Shown here: in pieces, positions 10,957-22,100 of the stretch | How the letters are laid out: each line of letters opens with the position of its first letter | How positions within the stretch are numbered: position 1 is the first letter of the stretch | From: Apostichopus japonicus | Lineage: Eukaryota > Echinodermata > Holothuroidea > Aspidochirotida > Stichopodidae | Direction: 5' to 3' | Assembly: GCF_037975245.1 (NCBI RefSeq) | Contig: NC_092577.1 | Coordinates: 23,929,398-23,991,397, forward strand | DNA: 62,000 nt | The notes under the pieces: model-generated | Seen by the model: the letters and a program-made list of their open reading frames with translations, nothing else | The model's database searches: none | Told to the model about the DNA's origin: nothing | Position numbers and translations under genes: made by a program

Positions 10957-12008
10957 TATCAGGATTCAACGATGCTTCCTCATATATAATTATTAATGGA
11001 TAGCTATGTGGAATCAAAGAGTTAGCAAAAGTCAGTTAAACTAGTACTGGTAAAATAGCATATGCAGGTAATTCACTCTTGTTTGGTATTAATGTGAACT
11101 TGGTAGATTACCGAAAACGTCAAACTGTTTAATCAAGTGTTTTTACCAAAATCAACAGTTTAAATTTTTTCAAGTATCTTTAAGATACTTAGTTTCAACA
11201 ATCTGCATTTTCATATAACACCTGTACAAACTGTACACTGAGCGTTATCGATAAACTCGTTATCATTCGTTATTATGGAATGATAAACATGGAATGAAGA
11301 CTATGTATATTGTTTCAATCATGTTAAGAGATTATAGGTGTCAATATAGTTACGTGTATCTGTATTTGACACCTTTAATGTACAGTCACGGTAGGCCTAC
11401 ATTAAAGATGTACACAAATCAGTTCATCCAATATTCGCAAAAGAGAATGGTAGTTGCTGACTTGCTTAGTATACATTAATGTTCTTGGAATATGAAACAT
11501 GTCACGCGCCTTATCGAATTCCCAGATGTGGCTTTATATCTGTATAAAGCCAGATATAACTGGATATAGAGTAAATCCAGATATACAGATAAAGTTTGAT
11601 CTTTCATTATAAAGTCAGGTATAACTGGATATACATGTAAGACTGTATGCTCTTACATAGTGTATTTTCATAGAGATTTACATTGCACTTTATTGTGGTA
11701 CTGCACTATGCATAGATATTGAAATGGTAAATAACTTACAGTGCACACTTAGTCAAAGGGGGGGGGGGGTAACTATCTCTATCAACCACAGGGTCTTAGC
11801 TAGAAACAGGATGACTCAGGTTTATTAAGTGTGAAGCCCGCTTTTGAACAATGGACATATGTGTATTGATACTCTAGGAGTGAGATAGGAAAGGTGCACA
11901 TGGTAGGAATAGAGAGCAGAAGGAAGTTTAATAGATAGGATTGGTACATTAAGAAAAGGTGATGGAGATTCGTAAATAATAACCTATTGATGTCAGGACA
12001 TCGAAAAA
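10957..12008. other. Non-coding, unit 1 of a degenerate repeat
   Basis: No gene seen. 11276-11490 is one unit of a repeat whose other units lie at 17354-17560 and 17596-17680, on the far side of LINE A. 11520-11640 has several CCAGATATAACTGGATATA-like inverted segments. 11759-11770 is a G run. Confidence 0.5.
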
Positions 12009-12017
12009 GGATTCTGT
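12009..12017. repeat. Target site duplication of LINE A (3' side)
   Basis: GGATTCTGT adjoins the LINE A 3' end; the second copy is at 16923-16931 next to its 5' end. The pair defines both borders of the element. Confidence 0.8.
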
Positions 12018-12180
12018 GCTTTTTACGTGACCCGCCATGCGGGATACAAAACGTCACGGCCAAACGGCACTACCGAACCATCCCATTCTGACAAACGAAA
12101 CTAAGGTCTAGCGAGCCAAAAAAACATACGCCCGCCGACCTGCAGAGACAAAACGCCCAACCCCCTCCCCACTCAAACAT
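12018..12180 (-). other. LINE A 3' UTR with terminal stem-loop
   Basis: Read on the minus strand the UTR ends CCCGC-ATG-GCGGG, then TCACGTAAAAAGC. The 5-bp stem is at about 12031-12043. LINE C has CCCGT-ATG-ACGGG at the same place, a paired change that keeps the stem. Such 3' structures are recognised by the RT in several LINE families. Confidence 0.65.
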
Positions 12181-15100
12181 TCAAAAACGTACAGAAGGAC
12201 GACCCGCACGCAGCGAAACGAAAAACCCCTCCCCAGCACACCAGCGTCCAAAAAAGGCAGCCCCAGATAAACGGCGAAAATCGCCTTCAATCTGAAGGCG
12301 AATGTCAGACTTCACCGCCTCCAGGACTGCCTGCCAACTGGCAAATTTCCCCCTAAAAACCAAATTACATCTATTCCGCCAAACATGTTTTTTTACAATA
12401 GAGCAAACAAAAATGATGCGGTGCAACACAGCTACCGAACAAAGTGGAGGGTCTACCCCATATAAAATAAAGCCCTGCCCTACCGACCATGAACGGTCTC
12501 CCGTAACACGGTCGGTCCAGGTCTGGAACCACTCCCATAAGTTGACTACAAAGTAACAATGCCAAAAAACATGAGCAGTACTCTCTAAGCTGTCACAGCC
12601 GGTCCTAGGGCACAGTCCATCACCCAATCGCCAATGATATCTTTTTAGGTTGGTCACCAAGGCACCGTGTGCAACTCTCCATGCAAGATCACGGAGCCTG
12701 CAACCATTCAGCCTTGAATGCACCGAACGCCATACTTCTGCAGAATGACGTCCCTGGACAAAAGTTGCATTCAAGGCCTTATCCCTCAACGAACTGTGAA
12801 CGAGGGCCGGCTGTGACAGGTCAACAGGGGGCAACTCAATCAGCGCGGAGCAGATGACACGCACCGCCCTGTTTGGAGTACTACTATGCGGTTCTCTGTT
12901 GCTAAACAGCGCCGGGACCCATCGACGCAGGTGCAAACCGCCCCAAAAACGTACAAAATATGAACAAGGCAACCCTGGGTCAGTTACCGCTACAAACAAC
13001 TGCTTAAATAACAAAAAGGTCAATTTACTTCCCAGATGAACCACCCCTAGTCCCCCCTTCTCCAGTTTTTGGTACAATACCGCCCTCTTGACAAGCTCTG
13101 TACCACCGGACCATATGAATGAAAAAATCGCCCTCTCCAACCGTACCAGGACGCGACGCGGAATAGGATACACCGCGCCAGGGTACCACAAGATGGGCGA
13201 AACGAAACGATTAATAACAGTGACTTTCCCCAAGATCGAAAGCCAGCGGGTGCCAAAGGTTTCGAGTCTGCTCTGAAATACCTCAGCCCTCTCGCTCCAG
13301 GTGACATCACAAGGTGCATCGTAGCCGAACCATATACCATTAATTTTGATATTCTGATCCGACCACGACGCACCGAATGGTAAGTTTCTGTATCTCCAGC
13401 TACCAAGACGAAGGCCCTTTGTCTTTTCTGGATTCAACTTCGCCCCGGTAGCTCTCTCAAAAATAGATAGATCCTGCGAGAGTGCGCGAAAGGAGCCGAG
13501 ACTCGAAACAATACATGTCACGTCATCTGCATATTGAGCGCATTTCACTTTGGCACCCCCTGGCACAACGAATGGAACAAGTTTGGAGTCCCTTTCCAAA
13601 AGACGAGAGAGGGACTCGCTAAACAAAACATAAAGTAATGGAGACAGAGGGCACCCCTGGCGCACCCCCCTCTCTACGTTAAAAACCTCCGAACAAAACC
13701 CATTTACGATAACAGAACTGAAACTTTGTTCATACAAAACAGAAATCCATTTACGAAAATTTGGGTGCAACTGAAACGTCTCCAATACATTCATTAAAAC
13801 ACCGCGATCCACCATGTCAAAGGCCTTCTGCTGGTCCAGAGACACCAATGCACATGGCAGATCACGCTCAATAACAAAGTCGGTCAAGTCGCGCATCAAC
13901 CACAAGTTCTGCTGGATGCAATGACCCTTCACTGCACAAGTCTGGAGATCACCAACAAGATGCGGCATAGCCAGTGCAAGGCGGTTGCACAAGGCCTTAG
14001 CCAGCAACTTGTAGTCCACATTTAACAAGGTGATCGGACGCTTGGTATGGGGATCCAAGGGGTCCCCAGACTTTGGCAGCAAAGTAATCATGCCCAGACG
14101 TTGACTTTCGTTTAACAGTCCGTTTTGGAAGGCGTCTTCGAAGACGGCTCTGATGTCGGGTCCTATTATTGCCCAGAAGGTTCGGTAGAACTCCCTCGGA
14201 AGCCCGTCCGAACCCGGGGACTTGCCATTCTTCATCTTCGAAAGCGCCTTCCAAAGCTCAGCAGTGGTTATTTGGCCCCCCAAAATATTATTGACATCGT
14301 GGGGAACGGTTTTTGAGATTCCCCTCAATAAATCGATCTGTGCCGACAAGTCGACATTGCCACGCGTAAACAAACTCGAATAGTACTCTTTATATACGCG
14401 GACAATGCCGTGAGGGTCACTAACCACGGTCCCATCAGTAGCGCGTACAGACGGGACGCGTCTGGCACCTGCCGATGAGCTAACGGACTGGTAAAACCTC
14501 AGTGAAGGGCGCTCCTCGGCTTCCACCGCTTCGACACGGGCCCTGACGCGGGCACCGTGGTACTTTTCATCGAGATAAGTCTGCAAAGCGATGACAGCCA
14601 AAGGGTCGCCAAACTTCACCTCCGCGCACAGCTTCGAGAATTTTTCTCTTCGACGCCGTGCGCGGGTCACGCAATACTGAATTGCGTAGCGTTTGATGCG
14701 CAACTTGACCTCATCCCACCATTGGGATGTAGAAGCAAAGGCCGGCTTCAATGTTTGCCATCCTTTGTACCTGGTCTCGAAACCCTGGCGGAACTCTGCC
14801 TCGCCAAGAATCCGACAGTTAAGCTTCCATAGGCCCCGCCCGATGGGGAAAATGGAAGGCAAAACAAAACGTGCTACTACAGTGTCATGGTCAGAGAGCG
14901 GACAGCTGAGCGTCTCGCAACCCGAAAATGTAAAACTTACGGGCGCATACACTCGATCTATCCTGGAGGCATCTTCTCCGTTAGGCCTCACCCACGTATA
15001 CACCGTACTACACGGGTGCATATGCCTCCAGACATCGGCTAAAAGGTGTGCCGAAGTGAATCTGTCCAATTCTGTGATCCCAGCGTCGGAACTTGCAGAC

Positions 15101-15573
15101 ACAGAAGTTCCGAGTCTGTCAAGACCCGAGTCTGGGACACAGTTAAAGTCTCCGACCATGACACACGGCGCACTACCAGGAACAAAGGAAGGCAGCGTGT
15201 TAAAAAAATCTCGTCTAGCAGAAGGCCGATTGGGAGCATACACATTGCAAATGGCGATGTTACCCTGTGGATACTTGAATAGAATGCAAACCAATCGGCC
15301 CTCGTGATCCGTCTCCACCCTAGTGGCACAACCCGCCTGACGAGCTGACAGAAGGATGACAGTGCCACAGGATGAAGACGAACCAAACGAAGCATGCAGC
15401 TCACCACCCCACTCATAAGCCCATAGAGGGACATCTTCTTCCAAAATATGTGTTTCTTGCAGGCAAACGCAGTCGACCTCCATTGATTTACAATATTGGA
15501 AAATGCGACTGCGCTTGCGATGATCCCTCATGCCATTCACGTTCAAAGTGGCAACTGAGAATGTATGGGCCAT
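12181..15573 (-). CDS. LINE A ORF2: APE endonuclease and reverse transcriptase
   Basis: I chose the ATG at 15573 (MAHTFSVATLNVNGM), 20 bases after the ORF1 stop, giving 1130 codons; the frame is also open slightly upstream without an ATG. Residues 1-240 are an exonuclease III-like nickase: LQETH, VMVGDFN, SRIDRVY and SDHD carry the catalytic residues. RT spans about 430-720, with SPGSDGLPREFY, RPITLLNVDYKLLAKAL, SLDQQKAFDMVD, RGVRQGCPLSPLLY and the catalytic YADD. CPRTGCDSLESTAHVFWHC near residue 1025 is the C-terminal CCHC-type motif. No disruption seen, so activity is plausible. Confidence 0.92.
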   Translation of the reverse strand: MAHTFSVATLNVNGMRDHRKRSRIFQYCKSMEVDCVCLQETHILEEDVPLWAYEWGGELHASFGSSSSCGTVILLSARQAGCATRVETDHEGRLVCILFKYPQGNIAICNVYAPNRPSARRDFFNTLPSFVPGSAPCVMVGDFNCVPDSGLDRLGTSVSASSDAGITELDRFTSAHLLADVWRHMHPCSTVYTWVRPNGEDASRIDRVYAPVSFTFSGCETLSCPLSDHDTVVARFVLPSIFPIGRGLWKLNCRILGEAEFRQGFETRYKGWQTLKPAFASTSQWWDEVKLRIKRYAIQYCVTRARRRREKFSKLCAEVKFGDPLAVIALQTYLDEKYHGARVRARVEAVEAEERPSLRFYQSVSSSAGARRVPSVRATDGTVVSDPHGIVRVYKEYYSSLFTRGNVDLSAQIDLLRGISKTVPHDVNNILGGQITTAELWKALSKMKNGKSPGSDGLPREFYRTFWAIIGPDIRAVFEDAFQNGLLNESQRLGMITLLPKSGDPLDPHTKRPITLLNVDYKLLAKALCNRLALAMPHLVGDLQTCAVKGHCIQQNLWLMRDLTDFVIERDLPCALVSLDQQKAFDMVDRGVLMNVLETFQLHPNFRKWISVLYEQSFSSVIVNGFCSEVFNVERGVRQGCPLSPLLYVLFSESLSRLLERDSKLVPFVVPGGAKVKCAQYADDVTCIVSSLGSFRALSQDLSIFERATGAKLNPEKTKGLRLGSWRYRNLPFGASWSDQNIKINGIWFGYDAPCDVTWSERAEVFQSRLETFGTRWLSILGKVTVINRFVSPILWYPGAVYPIPRRVLVRLERAIFSFIWSGGTELVKRAVLYQKLEKGGLGVVHLGSKLTFLLFKQLFVAVTDPGLPCSYFVRFWGGLHLRRWVPALFSNREPHSSTPNRAVRVICSALIELPPVDLSQPALVHSSLRDKALNATFVQGRHSAEVWRSVHSRLNGCRLRDLAWRVAHGALVTNLKRYHWRLGDGLCPRTGCDSLESTAHVFWHCYFVVNLWEWFQTWTDRVTGDRSWSVGQGFILYGVDPPLCSVAVLHRIIFVCSIVKKHVWRNRCNLVFRGKFASWQAVLEAVKSDIRLQIEGDFRRLSGAAFFGRWCAGEGFFVSLRAGRPSVRF

Positions 15574-15593
15574 GAGAGGGCAATGGGGCAAAA

Positions 15594-16697
15594 CTACGCC
15601 GACGACGATTCTGTAAGCTTCAAGCGCGCTCTAGACGACATATCGTCGTCCGAGTCGTCACTTGAGGCCGACCTTTTTAGAGAGGGTTCCCCCATCTCGT
15701 CGTACCAGCTCGTCCCAGTGGCACGTTTTGGCTCGACGATCACCGAGCCCCCGGAGTCGCTGTCAGACAGAGCCTCCGGAGACCCGATGACCACCGAGTC
15801 CCCGGAGTCGCCGTCGGACAGAGTCTCCAGATCTGGCGACACCGGCGGCGGGCTGGGGACGGAACTGGACGAGTTGATAGGGGAAGCTGGTGGAGACTTT
15901 CTCGGTGCGGGCACGGGGTTGGGGTCTGCAACTTCAAGGGAGGGTGAACTAGGTGCATCCGGCCCCCCCTCTTTGCGTGGAGCTTCCTCCGAGGCAGTAG
16001 GTGCGCCAGAACTTGGCGCCTTTGATTGACCCCCACTCTTTGTCATAAAGACATAAGAGGAGGGACAAGCGCGAAAAACATGCCCCTCCTTCCCACAGAG
16101 TGAGCACACAACTTCGCTTGGGCAAGCAGAGGTATCATGCCCAAGACGAAGGCAGCGCCCACACTTTTTGTTTGGGCAGCCCTTGGCTTCGTGCCCGGTC
16201 TCCCCACACCTGAAGCAGGTACGGGGCTGACCGGGGTATCGCACGTGAGCTTTATGTCCGGCAATAAAAAGGAAGGAGGGAATGTCCTGCTTGAGGTCGA
16301 TCCGAACCTGTCGGTGCCCGTTCAACACCCCAGGGGCCTGTGCGTACGAGCACATTTTGATGCCCTTGACAGCCCCAAACCGACCTAAAACAGTTGCGAC
16401 AAGTTCCTGACGCACCTCTAGTCCTACGTGGATGACAGTTACCCATACGGAACGCTCGTACGGAGTAACTGTCAAACCTTCAACCCCACTCAGCAACGCG
16501 ACACCCTTCTGCCGGGTCACGTCACTTGTAAAACGTACATCATAAGTATTACGACCCTGGAGAGCTTGCAACGCATCAACCTCTCCAGGCACAACAACAC
16601 CCTTACTCTTTAAAATACTAAAAACTTGCACCGGTGGAACCGCTTGTTCACCGGTGAAGGTTAACTTAACAATTTTGGAATCACGGCGCGATGCCAT
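15594..16697 (-). CDS. LINE A ORF1: zinc-knuckle RNA-binding protein
   Basis: I start at ATG 16697 (MASRRDSKIVKLTF), matching MAARRDSKIVLLSF in LINE B; 367 codons. An RRM-like N-terminal half is followed by three CCHC knuckles: CFRCGETGHEAKGC, CGRCLRLGHDTSAC and CSLCGKEGHVFRAC. The tail is low complexity, rich in P, S, D and E. The protein should coat the element RNA and act as a chaperone. The stop TAG lies 20 bases before the ORF2 ATG, so ORF2 is probably made by reinitiation. Confidence 0.88.
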   Translation of the reverse strand: MASRRDSKIVKLTFTGEQAVPPVQVFSILKSKGVVVPGEVDALQALQGRNTYDVRFTSDVTRQKGVALLSGVEGLTVTPYERSVWVTVIHVGLEVRQELVATVLGRFGAVKGIKMCSYAQAPGVLNGHRQVRIDLKQDIPSFLFIAGHKAHVRYPGQPRTCFRCGETGHEAKGCPNKKCGRCLRLGHDTSACPSEVVCSLCGKEGHVFRACPSSYVFMTKSGGQSKAPSSGAPTASEEAPRKEGGPDAPSSPSLEVADPNPVPAPRKSPPASPINSSSSVPSPPPVSPDLETLSDGDSGDSVVIGSPEALSDSDSGGSVIVEPKRATGTSWYDEMGEPSLKRSASSDDSDDDMSSRARLKLTESSSA

Positions 16698-16931
16698 GAT
16701 ACCGAAGGTGGCTGGGCCACAGAGGAGTAACAAAACAAACTAAAGATAGGTTGGATAAAATACAATATACGATGACTATATACGATAACGATATACGATA
16801 TACGAACTGGCGCACACCCGCCTGGCGGGAAGTATAGCACAGTACAGTGAAAAAACAGTTATCAGATGTAGAGCGAGAGCGAAAAACACGTCTGCACTCC
16901 ACGAAAGCCAACTGTCAACTCTGGATTCTGT

Positions 16932-17686
16932 AGTCAACTGAACAGTCAGAAGGAAAATTTTTTTGGAACGGATGGCAACAAGGAATATATTTTGGGACTG
17001 AACCTCGATACTGAATGGAACATATATCGCCCTCCTGTAACTTATTCATTAAAGCAAATATATATTAAATAAAAGAATAGCACAATGTAATTTAGTATCA
17101 ACATATTCTTAAGAATAAAGAACTCAACTTTCAGATATGGAAGCCATAAACTTCAACCATATAAAATTTTCTATGGGCCATATAAACCTTCATTTTATAT
17201 CAAGTTATGTGCCCAATTTTGTATCTGGCCAGATAGAAATTGCAGATGTGGAGCAGATCTGGCCCAGATTTAAATTCAAGATCTGGATTTCTATATCTGT
17301 CCCAGATCTGTGATGTCGGTAAGGGAAATAACATGTGATGACATGTTATATATAGAATGATGAACATGGAATCAAGCCCATGTTAAGCTGCAAGTATATT
17401 TAAGTTTCAACGTGCATTTGTAAATGACAGATTTAATGTACCCTCGTCGTACATTGCAATTAACGTAAATTAAAACGTACAACAAAATCAGTTAATGAAA
17501 TATTTGAACAACAGTTTGTTGTTTGTTGACTTGCTTGATGTACATTAATGTTGTTGCATCAGCAACGTGTTAAGCTCGTTATAACGCGTTATTACAGACA
17601 GATGAACATGGAATCATGAGTTTGCATCATTCCACGAATTTTAAGAGACTCGATCAGTATCAATAGTTACGTGCACCAGTTAACTA
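16932..17686. other. Spacer between LINE A and LINE B, repeat units 2 and 3
   Basis: No gene. 17354-17560 and 17596-17680 match 11276-11490 (shared AATGATGAACATGGAAT, TAGTTACGTG and GACTTGCTTGATGTACATTAATGTT). 17225-17320 carries CCAGAT/ATCTGG inverted segments like those at 11520-11640. The two sides were probably one tract before LINE A and LINE B inserted. Confidence 0.55.
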
Positions 17687-17883
17687 AATTGGGTTCAGTT
17701 CAGTTCTCGTGGAGTGCGGACGTGTTTTCGGCTGCTCTCCACTTTTCGTTGACCACACCTTTTTGTGTTTTTACGTTGGCCTTTCCTTAGTTTGCAGTTT
17801 GTGTTAGTGTAGTTTGTGTGTTTTGGGTTTGCTTCGTTTTGGTTTTTGTATAGGTGCGTGGCTTTGCCACACCCCTAGCTGTC

Positions 17884-19164
17884 ATGGCGGCTCGCCGTGA
17901 CAGCAAAATCGTATTGTTGAGTTTTTCGGGGGAGGCTAAGGTCGTCCCCGGACAAGTTTTTTCAGTTTTGCGTTCTGTTGGTTTAAAAGTCCCTGGAGAG
18001 GTTGACGCGCTTCAGCGTAAACCTCTCCGGGGTATGAATTGTTTTGATGTTCGTTTTACCTCGGAGGCTGCCCGCGTCCGAGGCGTCCATGTGTTGGAGG
18101 GAGTCGAGGGACTGAAGGTCACACCGTACGACAGTTCGGTGTGGGTGACAGTCCTCCATCTCCCTCTGGACATGTCTGAACAGGTTGTTGTGCGGACACT
18201 GGGGCGTTTTGGGAAAGTAACCGGCTACGAGGAGCCGGAATTCCTTGAATGTAAGGGTGTAAAGACCGGGACCAGACGAGTTAGATTACAACTCAAGTCC
18301 GATATCCCCTCTACCTTGTGGGCTAATGGGCACAGGGCCCACGTTGCATACCCGGGCCAGCCTCGCACTTGTTGGAGGTGTGGGCTGGAAGGGCATGAGG
18401 CCAGGTTGTGCCCGAACAAGCGGTGTAGCCGCTGTTTACAGGTTGGGCATACCCTGGCTGAGTGTAAAGGGGATATCGTATGTAACTCGTGTGGGAAAAC
18501 GGGCCATCTCGCTCGTTTATGCCCAGACCGCTCATACGCCGCGAGAGTGGCTACGGGCGTGGTTGAAGCGGTCCCCGTCCCGGCCTTTCAAACCGTATCA
18601 CCTGATGCTCCTCTCATCGCCCCAGTGTCCGACACTAGCGCCCCGGTGGAGGTTTTCAACTCCCCTTCGTGTTCCACCTCGTCCCTGGAGGAAGTTGCCG
18701 CTCCGGCCGAGACTGCCAGCCTGCCCACTAAGGCGGAGCAGGACAAAACGGCGGAGATGGTATTAGCGGAGTGGCATGCGGAGCAGGATGCCGCTTGCAC
18801 TGGTTCACCGGTAGCTGCGCCCGCTATCGGTGACACTAGTCGGCCCTCGAGTCAACCGGCCCAAGAGACACTAAGTGGCCCAGATTCTGACTCGCCAATG
18901 GAGGACAGCACTACAGCCTTAGTAGTTGTGGCTAAGGAGTCCTCCGATTGGTTTGATGAGACAAAACACGCCACTGATCTCACTGACTCGAGCGGCCCTT
19001 CCACCCTGCCCGCAGTCGCTTCCACTATACCGGACACGATGGTCGCTAGTGGACCTCCTGTTCCTTGTGACGAGGAGCTAAGAGGTCTGCTAGGTCGTAG
19101 GAAAAGGGGAAACACCACTAAGGGCCTGAAAAGAGCCGTATTGGGAAAACATCGCAGGTTATGA
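17884..19164 (+). CDS. LINE B ORF1: zinc-knuckle RNA-binding protein
   Basis: Start chosen at ATG 17884 (MAARRDSKIVLLSF); the frame is open ten codons further up but only from a GTG. 426 codons. Same plan as LINE A ORF1: N-terminal RRM-like half, then CWRCGLEGHEARLC, CSRCLQVGHTLAEC and CNSCGKTGHLARLC, then a longer acidic, proline- and serine-rich tail ending in a basic GRRKRGNTTKG segment. It binds the element RNA. The TGA stop overlaps the ORF2 ATG. Confidence 0.88.
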   Translation: MAARRDSKIVLLSFSGEAKVVPGQVFSVLRSVGLKVPGEVDALQRKPLRGMNCFDVRFTSEAARVRGVHVLEGVEGLKVTPYDSSVWVTVLHLPLDMSEQVVVRTLGRFGKVTGYEEPEFLECKGVKTGTRRVRLQLKSDIPSTLWANGHRAHVAYPGQPRTCWRCGLEGHEARLCPNKRCSRCLQVGHTLAECKGDIVCNSCGKTGHLARLCPDRSYAARVATGVVEAVPVPAFQTVSPDAPLIAPVSDTSAPVEVFNSPSCSTSSLEEVAAPAETASLPTKAEQDKTAEMVLAEWHAEQDAACTGSPVAAPAIGDTSRPSSQPAQETLSGPDSDSPMEDSTTALVVVAKESSDWFDETKHATDLTDSSGPSTLPAVASTIPDTMVASGPPVPCDEELRGLLGRRKRGNTTKGLKRAVLGKHRRL

Positions 19165-22100
19165 CACCAGACACCTTATCCCTCGTCACCCTTAATGTGA
19201 ATGGGATGAGGGGTACCCCAAAAAGGCGACGGATTTTACAGTTCTGCAAGTTGCTCCAAGTGGATGTGGTCCTTTTGCAAGAGACCCACATATCTTGTGA
19301 GAGTGATGTTCATCTTTGGTCCTTGGAGTGGGGAGGAGGCCTTTATGCCTCCTTTGGATCAGGGGCATCTTGCGGGACTGTAATTTTGGTGTCCCCAAAA
19401 CTGTGTCATTGTGTGGGAAAAGTGGAGAAAGACCATGAAGGTCGGGTGGTGTGCATACACTTAAGGCTCACGCGGGGTGAGTTGGTTGTTTGCAATGTGT
19501 ATGCCCCCAACCGGCCAGCATGTAGGAAAAATTTCTTCACGGTGTTGCCATCCTTTGTACCGGGTAAGGCAAATTGTATCCTTGGGGGGGACTTTAACTG
19601 TGTCCCTCACTCTGCGTTAGATAGACGTTCGAGGAAAGAGTCCCCCAATTGTACCACCGGCATGATTGAGCTAGGCTTGTTTGTCAAGCACCGAGATCTT
19701 GTGGATGTTTGGAGGTCCCAAAATCCCCAGGTGGTTACTTGTACGTGGCATAAACCAGATGGAACAGTTTCATCCAGACTCGACAGGTTTTATGCCCCGC
19801 GCAAGTTTCCTCGATCTCGGTGCTCGATTATTTCATGTCCTTTATCTGATCATGACGCTGTTGTTTTGCGCTTGCAGCTGCCGGAGTCCTTTCATGTGGA
19901 GAAGGGACTTTGGCGGCTGAACACGGAAATTGTTAAAGAGCAAAACTTCAAGGAGCAATTTGTCGAGAAGTACAGAGGATGGCAGTCCCTCAAGCCTGCT
20001 TTTCCCAATGCGTTAGTCTGGTGGGACGAGGTCAAGTCCCTCATCAAGCAGTTCGCAATAAGGTATTGTGTTGAGAGAGCTCACCAACGGAGATTCAAGT
20101 TCCATTCCTTGTGCAATAGAGCAAGGGATGGTTCATCGTCTGATCTGCATGCACTCGGAGTGTTTCTCGATGAGAAACTGCACGGAGCCCGAGTGCGTGC
20201 CAGAATCCAGTTTGTTGAAGCGGACGAGAAGCCCACTATTCGTTTTTACCGGGACGACACCAAGTCTGTGGTTGACCGCAGAATAAGGGCAGTGTGTCAT
20301 CCTGGTGGGGTCGTCGTGGAGAGCCCGCAGGCAGTCCTAGGGGTATTTGGGTCGTTCTTTTCGAACCTGTACTCCAGGGCTGCTGTTAGCGAGGATCTCC
20401 AGGAGGACTTGTTGTCTGGTATAGACAAGGCCCCCCCTGAGAGTAAAAATGATAGCTTGGGCTCCAATCTCTCCGTTGGTGAGCTCTGGACAGCGGTAGC
20501 AGCGATGAAGAAGGGAAAGTCCCCCGGTCCCGATGGCCTCCCGGCAGAGTTCTATAGGACCTTCTGGGAGGTCCTCGGTGGGGACTTGAGAGATGTGTTC
20601 GCTACCGCTTTCCAGTTGAATTACATGAGCCAAACACAGCGGGTTGGAAATATTGTTCTCCTCCCAAAGTCAGGAGACCCTTTGGACCCTAGAAATAGGC
20701 GTCCAATAACGCTGTTAAATGTGGACTACAAAATCCTGGCCAAAGCATTAGGAAATCGCTTATCGGACGTCATGCCGGATATTGTAGGTCCTCTCCAGAC
20801 TTGTGCTGTGCGAGGCAAGTGTATTCAACATAACCTCTGGTTGATGAGGGACTTGATCGAGTTTGTTAAAGTTCGTGATTTGCCATGTGCACTGGTCTCA
20901 CTGGACCAGGAAAAGGCCTTTGACATGGTAGATCACGACTTCCTGTTCAGAACCTTAGAGTCCTTCGGATTGAACTCCGTATATATTCGTTGGGTCTCGT
21001 TACTATACAAGGACGTCACAAGCATTGTCACTGTTAACGGATTAACTTCTGGTCCCTTCCCGGTTCGAAGAGGAGTCCGTCAGGGTTGTCCCCTCTCCCC
21101 GTTGTTGTATGTTCTCTTCAGCGAAACGCTTAGTACCTCGCTGGACAGATGCTTTGGATTTCGACCCTTCAACGTACCGGGTGGGGCTAGAGTTAAATGC
21201 GTGCAGTATGCCGATGACGTCACTTGTATTGTGTCGGACCTCGCCTCCTTCAAGCCTTTATCGAAGGTTTTGACCACCTTCCAAGAGGCTACTGGTGCCA
21301 GACTGAACAAGTCCAAGACCAAAGGGCTGCGATTGGGAGGTTGGCGCGGCCAATCTCTCCCGTTCGATGCTACTTGGTCAGATGTCATGATCAAGGTAAA
21401 TGGCATCTGGCTAGGTTATGGTGCCCCGGAGGCCACCACTTGGGCCGAGAAGGCTGATCAGGTGGAGGCAAGGCTCGACACATTCAGTCACAGGTGGCTC
21501 TCCCTCCCTGGGAAGGTTACAGTTGTAAATAGGTTTATTGTTCCTCTCCTTTGGTATCCTGGTACGGTGATCGCCGCACCGGATCATGCCTTGGTGCGAC
21601 TGGAGAGGATCATTTTTGATTTCATTTGGGGAAAGCGCAAACCAAACCTTGTGAAAAGGACCGTTCTGTATAAGACCCCCTTGAGCGGTGGGCTTGGTTT
21701 GGTCCACCTACCATCTAAACTGCGCTTTCTCCTCTTGAAAGGTGTTTTTGTTGCTTTTGAAAATCCTTCGTTTCCCTTTGCTTTTTTTGTTAGGTACTGG
21801 GGTGGGTTTCTTTTTCGACACCACTGGCCCGGATCCTTTTCCAATAACCGGCCAAAGGCGACACGCCCTTCTGGGGTCTATACTCAGATTGGTGACTCTC
21901 TTCGTAGAATCAAAGAAGAGGGTGGGCCACATGTTCTGCTGAACGTGGCCCCCTCTGTGTTATACCCACCATTGTTTCGTTCAATGCTCGCGCCTGTGTG
22001 CCCGTCGGCTTGCCGGACCGCCATCTCTCCAGATGTGTGGCGGTCTGTGTGTTGCAAGTCACTAGATAGCCGTCTCAGGGACTTGGCGTGGAGGATTGCA

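Larger units (their letters stand above)
12018..16922 (-). mobile_element. LINE A: full-length Tx1/L1-like non-LTR element
   Basis: The 4905-bp element is flanked by the 9-bp duplication GGATTCTGT (12009-12017 and 16923-16931). ORF1 and ORF2 are both open. The 5' UTR contains a TCGTGGAGTGCAGACGTGTTTT-like start also seen in LINE B (17.7 kb). The 3' end reads ...CGTAAAAAGC and has no long poly(A). APE endonuclease, RT and a C-terminal CCHC-like motif, plus a three-knuckle ORF1, fit the L1/Tx1 group; exact clade not tested. LINE C is a near-identical relative. Confidence 0.88.

Noticed and set aside
12302-15575. Long plus-strand open frames opposite LINE A ORF2 (and likewise opposite LINE B and LINE C)
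   Set aside because: They are shadows of the coding strand: no motifs, and the opposite strand has full APE-RT signatures.
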